Shown here piece after piece: positions 1 through 7,121 of a stretch of 30,999 nucleotides of DNA; position 1 is the first letter of the stretch; each line of letters begins with the position of its first letter. The stretch lies in NCBI GenBank assembly GCA_035540935.1, contig DATLFS010000086.1, forward strand, positions 1 through 30,999, given 5' to 3'. Under the pieces are notes generated by a model. That model was not told the origin of the DNA. It saw only the letters and a program-made list of their open reading frames with translations, and searched no databases. The DNA is from DATLFS01 sp035540935 (GTDB lineage: Bacteria > Actinomycetota > CADDZG01 > WHSQ01). The position numbers and the translations under genes were made by a program.

Positions 1-275
1 ATGTAGATGTGGTCGTCGTGCTCGATCGCGTCGAAGACGGTCACGACGCTCGGATGCGAGAGGCCGGCGGCAGCGCGAGCTTCGCGCAGCGCTCGGTGCC
101 GGAGGGCGTCGCGCTCGGCGGGATCGAGCGAGTCGGGGAAGCCGATCTCCTTCACGGCCACGGCGCGCCGGAGGACCTCGTCGTCGGCTCGCCACACCGT
201 CCCCATGCCGCCCTTTCCCAAGCGGTCGCGGAGCACGTACCGGTCCGCGACGACCCTGGTGCCCGGGCTTGCCAT
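1..275 (-). CDS. Serine/threonine protein kinase, N-terminal part (runs off window)
   Basis: The visible 91 residues are the N-terminal lobe of a Hanks-type (eukaryotic-like) Ser/Thr kinase. A glycine-rich loop (GKGGMGTVW) is followed by an AVKEI motif holding the ATP-binding lysine, and then an HPSVVTVFD stretch leading towards the hinge. The catalytic loop, any membrane segment and any sensor domain lie outside the window. The ATG at 273-275 is preceded by AAGGGGAGC, a good ribosome-binding site. The gene is divergent from the LVIVD protein gene, with about 100 bases between the starts. It is separate from the pknA/pknB pair further along, so this stretch carries at least three such kinases. 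The family call is firm; substrates cannot be guessed. Confidence 0.9.
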   Translation of the reverse strand, partial: MASPGTRVVADRYVLRDRLGKGGMGTVWRADDEVLRRAVAVKEIGFPDSLDPAERDALRHRALREARAAAGLSHPSVVTVFDAIEHDDHIY

Positions 276-343
276 GCTGCTCCCCTTACCCACGGAGGTT
301 CTGGTCGTCACCCCTGACAAGGAGCGACGTGCCGTGCGGCGAA

Positions 344-355
344 GTCACCTGTGAC
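344..355. promoter_or_regulatory. Short inverted repeat GTCAC-CT-GTGAC upstream of the LVIVD protein gene
   Basis: A perfect 5-base inverted repeat with a 2-base centre lies 22 bases before the GTG start of the downstream gene, inside the 102-base divergent gap. Its size would suit a dimeric repressor site. A repeat this short can arise by chance in GC-rich DNA. Confidence 0.25.
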
Positions 356-377
356 GACCGCTTATGGAGGGGGATCC

Positions 378-1817
378 GTGAAAAGGTCGATTGCTTCAGT
401 CCTCAGCCTGATGGTCCTTGCGCTCCCGGCCACCGCTCGGAGCGACGTCGGGGACCACTCCGCGGACCGGGCACCCGCCGGTTCCGTCGAGCTCGTCGGC
501 CACAACCCGCTGATGAACCGCGGCATGAATGCCGCGCTCGCGGTGCACAACGGGCATGCGTACGTCGGGAGCCGGACCGACGGGACACACCCCAATGCGG
601 GCGTGATGGTCGTGGATGTGAGCGATCCGTCCTCGCCCGAGGTGGTCGGGCAGATCGGTCCTCCGAACGAGGGGAACCCCGGTGAGACGTCGCGCGAGAT
701 GCGCGTCTGGCGTGACGAGAACGCGCTGATCGTCCTCAATCTAGCCAGCAACTGCAGCCCGATCATCCACGCGTGCTCGCCGACACAGGCAGTGATGGAA
801 GACAACTACCGTTTCTACGACGTCTCCAAGGACAAAGCCGCCGCTCCGGAGGTCGTTTCCGAGTATGTCCCCACCCACGACCCGCACGAGTTCTATCTGT
901 GGGTCGACCCGAAGAAGAAGGGGCGCGCGCTGCTGTTCCAGTCGTCTCCTTCGGGACAGAACGCGCAGCTGGTGGTGACCGACATCTCCGGTTGGCGCAA
1001 GGGTGAGTTCAAAGAACTAGGCACGTGGACGACCCTGATCCCGAGCGCCGGAACCGACAATCGACTGCATTCGCTAACCGTCTCGAACGATGGACGTCTC
1101 GCTTATCTCGCCTACCTGGGCGGCGGGTCGTTCGTCATCGACGTCTCGCAGTTCACGCGTGGCGCGAAGAAGCCGGAAGCGCGCCTCGTCACGCCGATGA
1201 ACAAGCGGGTCCACTGGGGCGATCCGGGCGCGCACAGCGCGGCGAAGGTGCCGGGTCGTGACTACATGATCGTCACCGACGAGGTCTACGGCTACATCCC
1301 CGGCCTCTTGCAGGACCACGGTTGCCCGTGGGGATGGACGCGCATCGTCGACATCGGGAACCTCCGCAAGCCGAAGGTGATCGCCGAGTACAAGCTGGAG
1401 CAGAACACCGAGGAGTTCTGCTCGTCGGCGGAGAACACGCCCGACCGCAACTCACTCTCGTCGTGGTCGGCGCACAACCCGACCCTCACGCCGAGCCTGG
1501 CGCTGATCACGTGGCACTCGGGCGGCTTGCAGATCGTCGACCTGCGCAACCCGGCGAAGCCGAAGCAGGCGGCCGAGTTCGTCCCCGAGCCGCTACCCGC
1601 GGTCGTGACCGAGGATCCCGCGCTTTCGAGCGGCAGGGACAAGGTCGTGATGTGGTCGTTCCCGATCGTCGTCGACGGGCTGATCTATGTCGTCGACATC
1701 CGCAACGGCCTCTACATCCTCGACTACAAGGGTCCGGCGGCCCGCGAGATCACGACGACGAGGTTCCTCGAGGGGAACTCGAACCAAGGGGACGCGCTCA
1801 GGTTCGAGAAGCCGTAG
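378..1817 (+). CDS. Secreted LVIVD-repeat beta-propeller protein
   Basis: The 479-residue product has an N-terminal signal peptide (KRSIASVLSLMVLALPATA) and then repeated blade-like segments: VMVVDVSDPSSPEVVG, FVIDVSQF, RIVDIGNLRKPKVIAEY, LQIVDLRNPAKPKQAAEF and YVVDIRNGLYILDY. These match the LVIVD repeat, which forms extracellular beta-propellers of unknown ligand. No catalytic motif is visible. The GTG at 378 is chosen because GGAGG lies 7 bases upstream and the signal peptide begins directly after it; an in-frame GTG at 351 would add nine residues without a ribosome-binding site. The gene converges with the small secreted protein gene, the stops being 7 bases apart. It probably acts outside the cell; its role is unknown. 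Confidence 0.85.
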   Translation: MKRSIASVLSLMVLALPATARSDVGDHSADRAPAGSVELVGHNPLMNRGMNAALAVHNGHAYVGSRTDGTHPNAGVMVVDVSDPSSPEVVGQIGPPNEGNPGETSREMRVWRDENALIVLNLASNCSPIIHACSPTQAVMEDNYRFYDVSKDKAAAPEVVSEYVPTHDPHEFYLWVDPKKKGRALLFQSSPSGQNAQLVVTDISGWRKGEFKELGTWTTLIPSAGTDNRLHSLTVSNDGRLAYLAYLGGGSFVIDVSQFTRGAKKPEARLVTPMNKRVHWGDPGAHSAAKVPGRDYMIVTDEVYGYIPGLLQDHGCPWGWTRIVDIGNLRKPKVIAEYKLEQNTEEFCSSAENTPDRNSLSSWSAHNPTLTPSLALITWHSGGLQIVDLRNPAKPKQAAEFVPEPLPAVVTEDPALSSGRDKVVMWSFPIVVDGLIYVVDIRNGLYILDYKGPAAREITTTRFLEGNSNQGDALRFEKP

Positions 1818-1824
1818 GGATGCC

Positions 1825-2382
1825 CTAGGGGATCTTGTAGGCGCTTTCGGTGTGGAAGGCGTCCGCGTAGTGCGTAAGCGGACCGACGTGCACGTGGGCG
1901 TCGACGTCCCCATCGGGGCCTTCGATGTGAGCCCCGCGGAGGGTCGTCCCTCTCTTCGCGCCGATCGCCTTCAACGGCACGCGCACCGACGCGAACCCGT
2001 CTGCGTAGTTGTAGGTGCCGGTCGGTGATTCGAGCTGGACGAACGAGCCGTCCGGTTTCACCTCGAAGAGGTAGAAGGCGCCGGTCGTGTTCGTCGTAGC
2101 GACGGCCTCGGCGACGAATGTCCTAGGACCGGTCGTGAAGGTCCACTCGATACCCGGGAGCAGCGGATACCCGCCACCGGGCGGGAACATGCCCGAGATC
2201 CCGAAGCGCATATCGACCGCCTTGCCGACCTTGGCAACCTCGAGGTAGGTCAGGTCGAGGCCGGGAGGCGCGTCGAGCTCCGCGTCCTCCCCCAGGCGCT
2301 TGTACTTCGGCGCGCCGCTAGACGCGGAGGCGCCGGCCACCATCAACGACAGAGCGCACAGAGCAACGATGGTTCGTCTCAT
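1825..2382 (-). CDS. Small secreted protein of unknown function
   Basis: The 185-residue product begins with a signal peptide (RRTIVALCALSLMVAGASA). The mature part is rich in beta-type segments with a central FPPGGGYPLLPGIEWTF stretch and a C-terminal DGDVDAHVHVGPLTHY region. I do not recognise a family. The ATG at 2380-2382 is chosen because the signal peptide starts there; the frame stays open upstream but that sequence is low-complexity and arginine-rich. The ribosome-binding site is weak (AGCAGGGC just before ATG). The gene ends 7 bases from the LVIVD gene on the other strand, and both products appear to be exported. Confidence 0.75.
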   Translation of the reverse strand: MRRTIVALCALSLMVAGASASSGAPKYKRLGEDAELDAPPGLDLTYLEVAKVGKAVDMRFGISGMFPPGGGYPLLPGIEWTFTTGPRTFVAEAVATTNTTGAFYLFEVKPDGSFVQLESPTGTYNYADGFASVRVPLKAIGAKRGTTLRGAHIEGPDGDVDAHVHVGPLTHYADAFHTESAYKIP

Positions 2383-2433
2383 GCCCTGCTGGTTCGCCCT
2401 CCCCCTCCGGCGCTCCTGCGAGAAAGGGCCGGT

Positions 2434-2463
2434 TTGACCATCCTGCTCACCTTCGGCTAGCGT
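2434..2463 (+). promoter_or_regulatory. Candidate promoter for the RlpA-like gene
   Basis: TTGACC (2434-2439) and TAGCGT (2458-2463) are separated by 18 bases and fit -35 and TAnnnT -10 elements. The predicted start near 2470 places a hairpin with a T-run at the very 5' end of the transcript. Read by eye, not tested. Confidence 0.4.
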
Positions 2464-2471
2464 CGCCGTCC

Positions 2472-2495
2472 GAGCCGCTAGGGCTCTTTTTGTTT
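2472..2495 (+). terminator. GAGCC/GGCTC hairpin with TTTTTGTTT tail in the RlpA-like gene leader
   Basis: A 5-base stem (2472-2476 with 2482-2486) and 5-base loop are followed at once by TTTTTGTTT, the shape of an intrinsic terminator. It lies 18 bases before the possible ATG of the RlpA-like gene, and no plus-strand gene ends just upstream. CTAGCG (2457-2462) could pair with CGCTAG (2476-2481) instead, but only if transcription starts upstream of 2457. It may be an attenuator, a 5' stabilising hairpin, or a stop for antisense transcription. Confidence 0.45.
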
Positions 2496-2512
2496 GCCCC
2501 GCGACGCATCGC

Positions 2513-2899
2513 ATGGGAGGCAGCTTCTTGTTCGCACGTCGTTTGCTGGGTGCCGCGCTCTGCGCGCTGACGCTGCTCGCCGCGCCGGTCTGGGCGCACC
2601 ACCGCTCGTTCAAGGGGCGGGCTCTCTACTACTCCGACCGCTACATCGGCTCGACCATGGCGTGCGGGGGCGAATACCGTCCGTGGAAGATGATCGCCGC
2701 TCACAGGCGGCTGCCCTGCGGGACGAAGCTTCGCGTGCGGAACCTGAAGAACGGCGAGGTCGTCACCGTCACCGTTCGCGACCGCGGCCCCTTCGGGACG
2801 GAGGCGAAGCTCGACGTCTCCCGTCGCGCCGCGAAGCGCCTGGGGTTCTACGTCGACGGGCGGACGATGGTCAGAGCGCGCATCCTGCACGACTCCTAG
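2513..2899 (+). CDS. RlpA-like double-psi beta-barrel cell-wall protein
   Basis: The 128-residue product has a signal peptide (RRLLGAALCALTLLAAPVWA) followed by one double-psi beta-barrel domain typical of RlpA-like proteins. Family signatures are visible in order: TMACGGEY, IAAHRRLPCGTKLRVRNL, VTVTVRDRGPFG and LDVSRRAAKRLGF. The His of AAHR and the Asp of DRGPF, linked to lytic transglycosylase activity in RlpA, are both present, so activity on glycan strands at the wall is possible. There is no SPOR domain. The start is uncertain: the ATG at 2513 has no clear ribosome-binding site, whereas an in-frame TTG at 2528 follows GGGAGG by 7 bases and starts just before the signal peptide, so it may be the true start. 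The gene converges on the SCP2 gene across a strong hairpin. Confidence 0.85.
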   Translation: MGGSFLFARRLLGAALCALTLLAAPVWAHHRSFKGRALYYSDRYIGSTMACGGEYRPWKMIAAHRRLPCGTKLRVRNLKNGEVVTVTVRDRGPFGTEAKLDVSRRAAKRLGFYVDGRTMVRARILHDS

Positions 2900-2909
2900 A
2901 CCAAAAGAA

Positions 2910-2933
2910 CAAGCCCCGGCACGCCGGGGCTTG
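2910..2933. terminator. Bidirectional intrinsic terminator between rlpA-like and SCP2 genes
   Basis: A perfect 10-base stem, CAAGCCCCGG with CCGGGGCTTG, encloses a 4-base CACG loop. On the minus strand it is followed by TTCTTTTGG, giving a usable U-tract for the SCP2 gene; on the plus strand the tail is not T-rich. It sits in the 48-base gap between two convergent stops. Confidence 0.8.
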
Positions 2934-2947
2934 TCGGGAGGCTCACC

Positions 2948-3334
2948 TCAGTACTCGACGTCTACCGACTCGACCGCCTTGCCCATCGAGTTGATGACGC
3001 CTTGGAGCTGCATCAGCTTCATCATGTTGCCGGAGATCTTGAGCTTCCCCTGCATGAAGGCGTTCTGCGCGTTCAGCTCGCCCTTGCTGATAGCGGCCGC
3101 CGTCTCGTAGTTCTGGGTGATAGTCGCTTCCGCATCGGTCAGCTCGCCGAGCGAGACCTCGGCCGTGTCGCCCTCGAGCTTGAAGTAGTACTTCGATTCG
3201 CCGTCGGGAGCGTCGGTGACCACCTGCTGGATCTTGGCGCTCTTGCCGCCGGCCGCGCTCTTGAATTCGTCGGAGGAGTTGAGCGCGTTCGTGATCTCGT
3301 TCGCCCACTCTTCCGAGAGGAACTTGACAGCCAC
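2948..3334 (-). CDS. SCP2 sterol-binding domain protein
   Basis: The 128-residue protein fits a stand-alone SCP2 (sterol carrier protein 2) domain. It opens with FLSEEWANEITNALN and continues with YYFKLEGDTAEVSLGEL, ATITQNYETAAAISKGELNAQNAFMQGKLKISGNM and a final helix LMQLQGVINSMGKAV. Such domains bind lipids or acyl-CoAs in a hydrophobic tunnel; they have no catalytic residues. The GTG at 3332-3334 follows an excellent AAGGAGG site. The frame stays open far upstream through the Nudix gene, but that part is a shadow. No signal peptide is present, so it is cytoplasmic. The nearby thiolase fits a lipid or acyl-CoA context, but the link is only suggestive. Confidence 0.88.
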   Translation of the reverse strand: MAVKFLSEEWANEITNALNSSDEFKSAAGGKSAKIQQVVTDAPDGESKYYFKLEGDTAEVSLGELTDAEATITQNYETAAAISKGELNAQNAFMQGKLKISGNMMKLMQLQGVINSMGKAVESVDVEY

Positions 3335-3376
3335 TCTGCCTCCTTGGGTCGGCGCTCCGCGGTCGGCGCGAGAATC

Positions 3377-3382
3377 TACCCT
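3377..3382 (+). promoter_or_regulatory. Candidate leaderless -10 box TACCCT
   Basis: TACCCT fits TAnnnT and stands exactly 6 bases before the ATG at 3389. No ribosome-binding site is visible, so transcription probably starts at or next to the start codon. Confidence 0.5.
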
Positions 3383-3388
3383 CATCTG

Positions 3389-4879
3389 ATGAACTCGACC
3401 ACGGAGTCGGAGGGCGCGCCGGAGCCGCGGCCGGCGGCGACACTCGTCGTCCTCAGAGAGTCGCGGGCGGGACTCGAGGTCCTTCTGACCAAGCGTCCGT
3501 CCACGATGCGCTTCATGGGCGGCGCGATCGTGTTCCCCGGGGGGGCGGTAGCGGCGTCGGATCTCGACGCTCGCTGGGAGAGGTTGTCGCCGGTCGATCG
3601 CACCGCGGCGGCCGCCGCGCTGGGGATCACTGACGGCACCGCGGCCCTGGCCCATTACGTCTGCGCGCTCCGGGAGGCGTTCGAGGAGGTGGGTTTTCCG
3701 CCGGGGAGCGAGGCCCCGCGCAGGCCGCACCGGCATTCGACCGCAGGGTCGTTCCTGGAGCAGTGCCTCGCCCTCGACGTCCGGCTCGACACCGACCGCC
3801 TCGTTCCCGCCGGTCGCTGGGTCACTCCACCGGGCTCCCCGGTCCGTTTCGACGCGCGGTTCTTCCTGGTCCCGGCCCCGGACGGGTGGGAGCCGGTCCC
3901 CGAGCCGGGAGAGGTGGCCGATTGCCGCTGGTCGACCCCGGCGGCGGCGCTCGAGGAACTGGGCGGCGGCTCGGCGGTCATGGCTCCCCCGACGATCGAG
4001 ATGCTCCAGCGTCTCGCCGGCGCCTCGTCGCTGGACGACGCGCTGCGCCTCCCACCGCGCAGCGACGACTCGCTGCTCTCCGTGCGTCTGTCGCCGCTGG
4101 TCCACGTGGTGCTCGCACCGAACGCATCGGTGATGACCGGACCCGGGACGAACACCTACGTCGTCGGGAGTGGTCCCTGCGTGGTGATCGATCCCGCGGT
4201 CGACGACGAGCGCTTCCTCCACGAGGTGGTGGCCGCGGCTCCAGGCCGCATCGCCGAGGTCCTGGTCACCCACCGCCATGAGGACCACACCGGAGGAGCC
4301 GCGGCGCTGTCGGCGCGCAGCGGCGCGCCGGTGCGGGCCTATGGCGACGGGTCGGCGGGAGTCGCTCGGGTCGACCCGCTGCAGGAGGGGGACGTCGTGG
4401 ACGCCGGGGGCTGCCATCTGCGCGTCCTGCACACACCCGGCCACGCCTCGGACCACGTGTGCTTCCTGATGGAGGGGTCAGACGATCTCTTCTCCGGCGA
4501 CACGCTCCTCGGAGAGGGGACCGCCGTCATCGCGCCGCCCGACGGAGACATGCGCGCTTACCTCGGATCGCTCCACCGGCTCGACGCGCTCGGTTTAGGG
4601 CGCGTTTATCCCGGCCACTTCCGCCCCGTGCAAGACGGTGCCGCCCTCGTGCGCGACTACATAGCGCATCGCGAAGCTCGCGCCCAAGCGATCCTCCACA
4701 CGCTTGGCTCGGCGCCTCGGCCTGTCGATGACATCGTCGCGGAGGTCTACGTCGATACGCCGGCGGCGCTGCGCCCGGTCGCGGCGTATTCCGTGCTGGC
4801 GCACCTCGAGATGGCCGAGGAAGAGGGCGCGGTAGAAAGAGTGGGAGAGGAGTGGCGCCGCCGGATCTCCGATAGGTGA
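3389..4879 (+). CDS. Nudix hydrolase / metallo-beta-lactamase-fold fusion protein
   Basis: The 496-residue protein has two enzymatic domains. Residues about 15-215 are a Nudix domain of the NUDT7/NUDT19 kind: FPGGAV at 49-54 and REAFEEVG at 95-102 are separated by a long insertion, as in CoA-diphosphatase-like members. Residues about 235-496 are a metallo-beta-lactamase fold like LACTB2: THRHEDH (294-300), HTPGH with H352, SGDTL with D371 and PGH with H410 supply the metal ligands, and the last ~60 residues look like the winged-helix tail of that group. The Nudix half may cleave a CoA or nucleotide diphosphate and the MBL half may be a hydrolase or endoribonuclease; substrates are unproven. 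The ATG at 3389 is probably leaderless. Its stop overlaps the next GTG by 4 bases, implying an operon. Confidence 0.88.
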   Translation: MNSTTESEGAPEPRPAATLVVLRESRAGLEVLLTKRPSTMRFMGGAIVFPGGAVAASDLDARWERLSPVDRTAAAAALGITDGTAALAHYVCALREAFEEVGFPPGSEAPRRPHRHSTAGSFLEQCLALDVRLDTDRLVPAGRWVTPPGSPVRFDARFFLVPAPDGWEPVPEPGEVADCRWSTPAAALEELGGGSAVMAPPTIEMLQRLAGASSLDDALRLPPRSDDSLLSVRLSPLVHVVLAPNASVMTGPGTNTYVVGSGPCVVIDPAVDDERFLHEVVAAAPGRIAEVLVTHRHEDHTGGAAALSARSGAPVRAYGDGSAGVARVDPLQEGDVVDAGGCHLRVLHTPGHASDHVCFLMEGSDDLFSGDTLLGEGTAVIAPPDGDMRAYLGSLHRLDALGLGRVYPGHFRPVQDGAALVRDYIAHREARAQAILHTLGSAPRPVDDIVAEVYVDTPAALRPVAAYSVLAHLEMAEEEGAVERVGEEWRRRISDR

Positions 4880-7044
4880 GTGACGCGCGCCTGCCGCCGT
4901 CGTTGAATGACATAGGAGCGCCGACGAAGACCTCGGGTGGGATGCGCCGCCAACCGCGACAGGCAGTGACGCGAGGAAGCTGGAGATGGGCGACCCGGGT
5001 CGCCGAGATGGTGGCATGGACGACGGCCGCCCTGATCTTCGTCATCCTTGCGATAGAAGACGTCTCGCCTGCGGCGCGCCGCTCCGGTTTCCTGCTGCTC
5101 CTGGGTCTCTCCCTCTGGCTGATCCTGCTCTTCCGGCTGCTCCTGCCGGCCTACGGACGCCATCGCTGGATGCTGTCGATCGCTCTCGGCGTCGACCTGG
5201 CGTTCGCCGCTCTTCTCTTCGGGGTGCTCCGAAGCGAGGTCGCGTCTATGCAGCTGGTGTTCGTCCCCGTGCTGGTGGCGATCGGCCTCCTCGGGCAGCT
5301 GCGGGAAGCGCTGGCGGCGCCTCTCCTCGCCTTCGCCGGCTACTGGCTGACGGCAGAGCTGACGGGAGCGTCACCGCCTCGCGCCGCGCTCGTGCTCACC
5401 GGCGGCATCTTCCTGATGAGCGGCGTCGTCGCGGGCCTTCTGGCCGCAGAGCTCCGCCGGCATTACCGCGCCGAGCGCGAGGAGCACCGCCTCGCCACCG
5501 CCGTCCGGCACCGCCTCATGGCCGTCCTCGACGCGGTCGACGAGGCGATCGTGTTCTCCGACCGCGCCGGCGTCGTCCGGGTCGTCAACCGGCGCGCCGC
5601 GGAGTTGTTCGAGCTGCGGCCGGACGACTTCCTCGGCGGCCCCGTCGTCGAGATCCTCCGAACGCTCGCGCGCAAGACGGAGGATCCCGAGGAATACATG
5701 GAGACGTTCCAGCGGCTCCGGGACGACCCGACGCTGGAGCTGCGCGAGGAGGTCGAGCAGATCATCCCGGCGCGCCGTCGTCTGCGCCTGTACTCCGGAC
5801 CCGCCTCGGACGAGTCCGGCGCGCTCGTGGGCCGCATCGACGTTTACACCGACGTTACGGAGGCGATGCGGCGCGCCGACGAGCTCGAGCGCATCTATGA
5901 ACGGGCGCGGAAGACGGCCGAGAGTTACCAGCGCTCGCTGCTCCCGACGAAGGTCCCGAGCCTGCCGCGGGTGTCGTTCGTGGCGCACTACGTACCGGCG
6001 GCGGGCCGGCGCGCCGTATGCGGTGACTTCTACGACTTCGTTTACTTCACCGACGGTCGCGTCGGCGTCGTCCTGGGAGATGTCGTGGGCGTCGGCCCCG
6101 AGGCGGTCGGAGACGCCGCTCTCGCGCGGTACACGCTCAAGTCGTTCGCCACCCAGGAGGTGAATCCCGGTGTCCTGCTGCGGCGCCTCAACGAGCAGGT
6201 AGCGACTCAGCTTCCGGCGGAACGCTTCGTGCGTCTCTTCCTGGGCGTGCTCGACCCGGAGCGTGCCGTCCTCGAATACGCCAACGCGGGGCACGTGCCC
6301 CCCGTGCTGCACCGCGCTGCCGGCGGTGTGGATTGGCTGGAGGAAGGCGGCCTGGCTTTGGGCGTCGACGAGGCCGCCGACTACAAGGTCGGGCGCGTCG
6401 AGATGCAGTCGGGCGACATGCTGGTGCTCTACACCGACGGGGTGACCGAGGCGCCGCGTCGCGGCAAGCCGTTCGGACAGAGGCGCGTCATCGACATCGT
6501 GGCGGACTACGGCGCCGGCACGCCGGGGGAGCTATCGCAGGCGATCCGGCGCGCCGTCGATGCGTGGGTCGGCACCGGTGAGATGCGCGACGACCTGGCG
6601 ATGCTGGTCTGTCAGGTGGTTCCGGACGAAACGCTGGCGGAGCCGACGCGAGAGCTCGTCCTACCGAACGAGACCGTCCGGCTCGGTGAGATCCGGCAGT
6701 TCGTGAGCCACTTCCTCGGTGACGTCAGGGCGGCTGTTGAGGCCGCAGGCGACATCCAGCTCGCGGTCGGAGAGGCGACGGGCAACGCGGCGCGGCACGG
6801 CCGGAGCCCGGACGGGCGCAGCGAGATCCGGGTGCGCTGCAGATACGCCGACGGCGTCGTGACGGTGACGGTGGCGGACGACGGGCCGGGATTCGACCCC
6901 GCGGCGCGCCGTAAGTCGCTTCCGGACCGCTTCGCCTCCGGCGGCCGCGGGCTGTTCCTCATGCAGGAGCTCATGGACGAGGTGGCGATCGACTCCGGTC
7001 CCCACGGGACGACCGTCACGATGTCCCGCAGCGTCTCTCGCTGA
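4876..7044 (+). CDS. Membrane PAS-SpoIIE phosphatase-HATPase regulator
   Basis: The 722-residue protein joins four parts. Hydrophobic segments between residues 41 and 192 give about five or six membrane helices. A PAS-like domain follows at ~212-330 (MAVLDAVDEAIVFSDRAGVV). A PP2C/SpoIIE phosphatase domain covers ~355-582, with metal-site aspartates in CGDFYDF (D384), LGDVVG (D402), YTDGVTEA (D521) and RDDLAML (D572/D573). A GHKL ATPase of the RsbW anti-sigma-kinase type ends the protein (~595-722), with E633/N637 of the N-box, DDGPGFDP (668-675) and GGRGLFLM. RsbU-like phosphatases and RsbW-like kinases control anti-sigma antagonists by partner switching; here both are in one membrane-anchored chain, so it probably turns a signal into sigma-factor release. 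The GTG overlaps the Nudix-MBL stop (GTGA). No antagonist or sigma gene is in view. Confidence 0.9.
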   Translation: MSDARLPPSLNDIGAPTKTSGGMRRQPRQAVTRGSWRWATRVAEMVAWTTAALIFVILAIEDVSPAARRSGFLLLLGLSLWLILLFRLLLPAYGRHRWMLSIALGVDLAFAALLFGVLRSEVASMQLVFVPVLVAIGLLGQLREALAAPLLAFAGYWLTAELTGASPPRAALVLTGGIFLMSGVVAGLLAAELRRHYRAEREEHRLATAVRHRLMAVLDAVDEAIVFSDRAGVVRVVNRRAAELFELRPDDFLGGPVVEILRTLARKTEDPEEYMETFQRLRDDPTLELREEVEQIIPARRRLRLYSGPASDESGALVGRIDVYTDVTEAMRRADELERIYERARKTAESYQRSLLPTKVPSLPRVSFVAHYVPAAGRRAVCGDFYDFVYFTDGRVGVVLGDVVGVGPEAVGDAALARYTLKSFATQEVNPGVLLRRLNEQVATQLPAERFVRLFLGVLDPERAVLEYANAGHVPPVLHRAAGGVDWLEEGGLALGVDEAADYKVGRVEMQSGDMLVLYTDGVTEAPRRGKPFGQRRVIDIVADYGAGTPGELSQAIRRAVDAWVGTGEMRDDLAMLVCQVVPDETLAEPTRELVLPNETVRLGEIRQFVSHFLGDVRAAVEAAGDIQLAVGEATGNAARHGRSPDGRSEIRVRCRYADGVVTVTVADDGPGFDPAARRKSLPDRFASGGRGLFLMQELMDEVAIDSGPHGTTVTMSRSVSR

Positions 7045-7072
7045 GGAGTGGGATGCGCGATGATGACGGCGG

Positions 7073-7093
7073 TAACTTGACCGGGCGGTCAAG
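7073..7093 (+). promoter_or_regulatory. Thiolase promoter with 18-base inverted repeat operator
   Basis: CTTGACCGGGCGGTCAAG at 7076-7093 has perfect 8-base arms around a 2-base centre. A -10-like TAACTT (7073-7078) overlaps its left edge, and the ribosome-binding site lies 14 bases downstream, so a bound protein would block transcription start. The symmetry and length resemble TetR-family operators that commonly govern acyl-CoA genes. No regulator gene is in the window. Confidence 0.6.
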
Positions 7094-7121
7094 GCGAGAG
7101 AGACCCAGGAGGATGCGATCC

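Noticed and set aside
2383..2512. c-di-AMP (ydaO) or c-di-GMP riboswitch before the RlpA-like gene
   Set aside because: Such switches are common before wall-hydrolase genes in actinobacteria, but none of their conserved sequence blocks were found here.
3335..4456. Long N-terminal extension of the SCP2 reading frame
   Set aside because: It runs antisense through the Nudix-MBL gene, whereas a perfect AAGGAGG precedes the GTG at 3334 and the SCP2 domain starts there.
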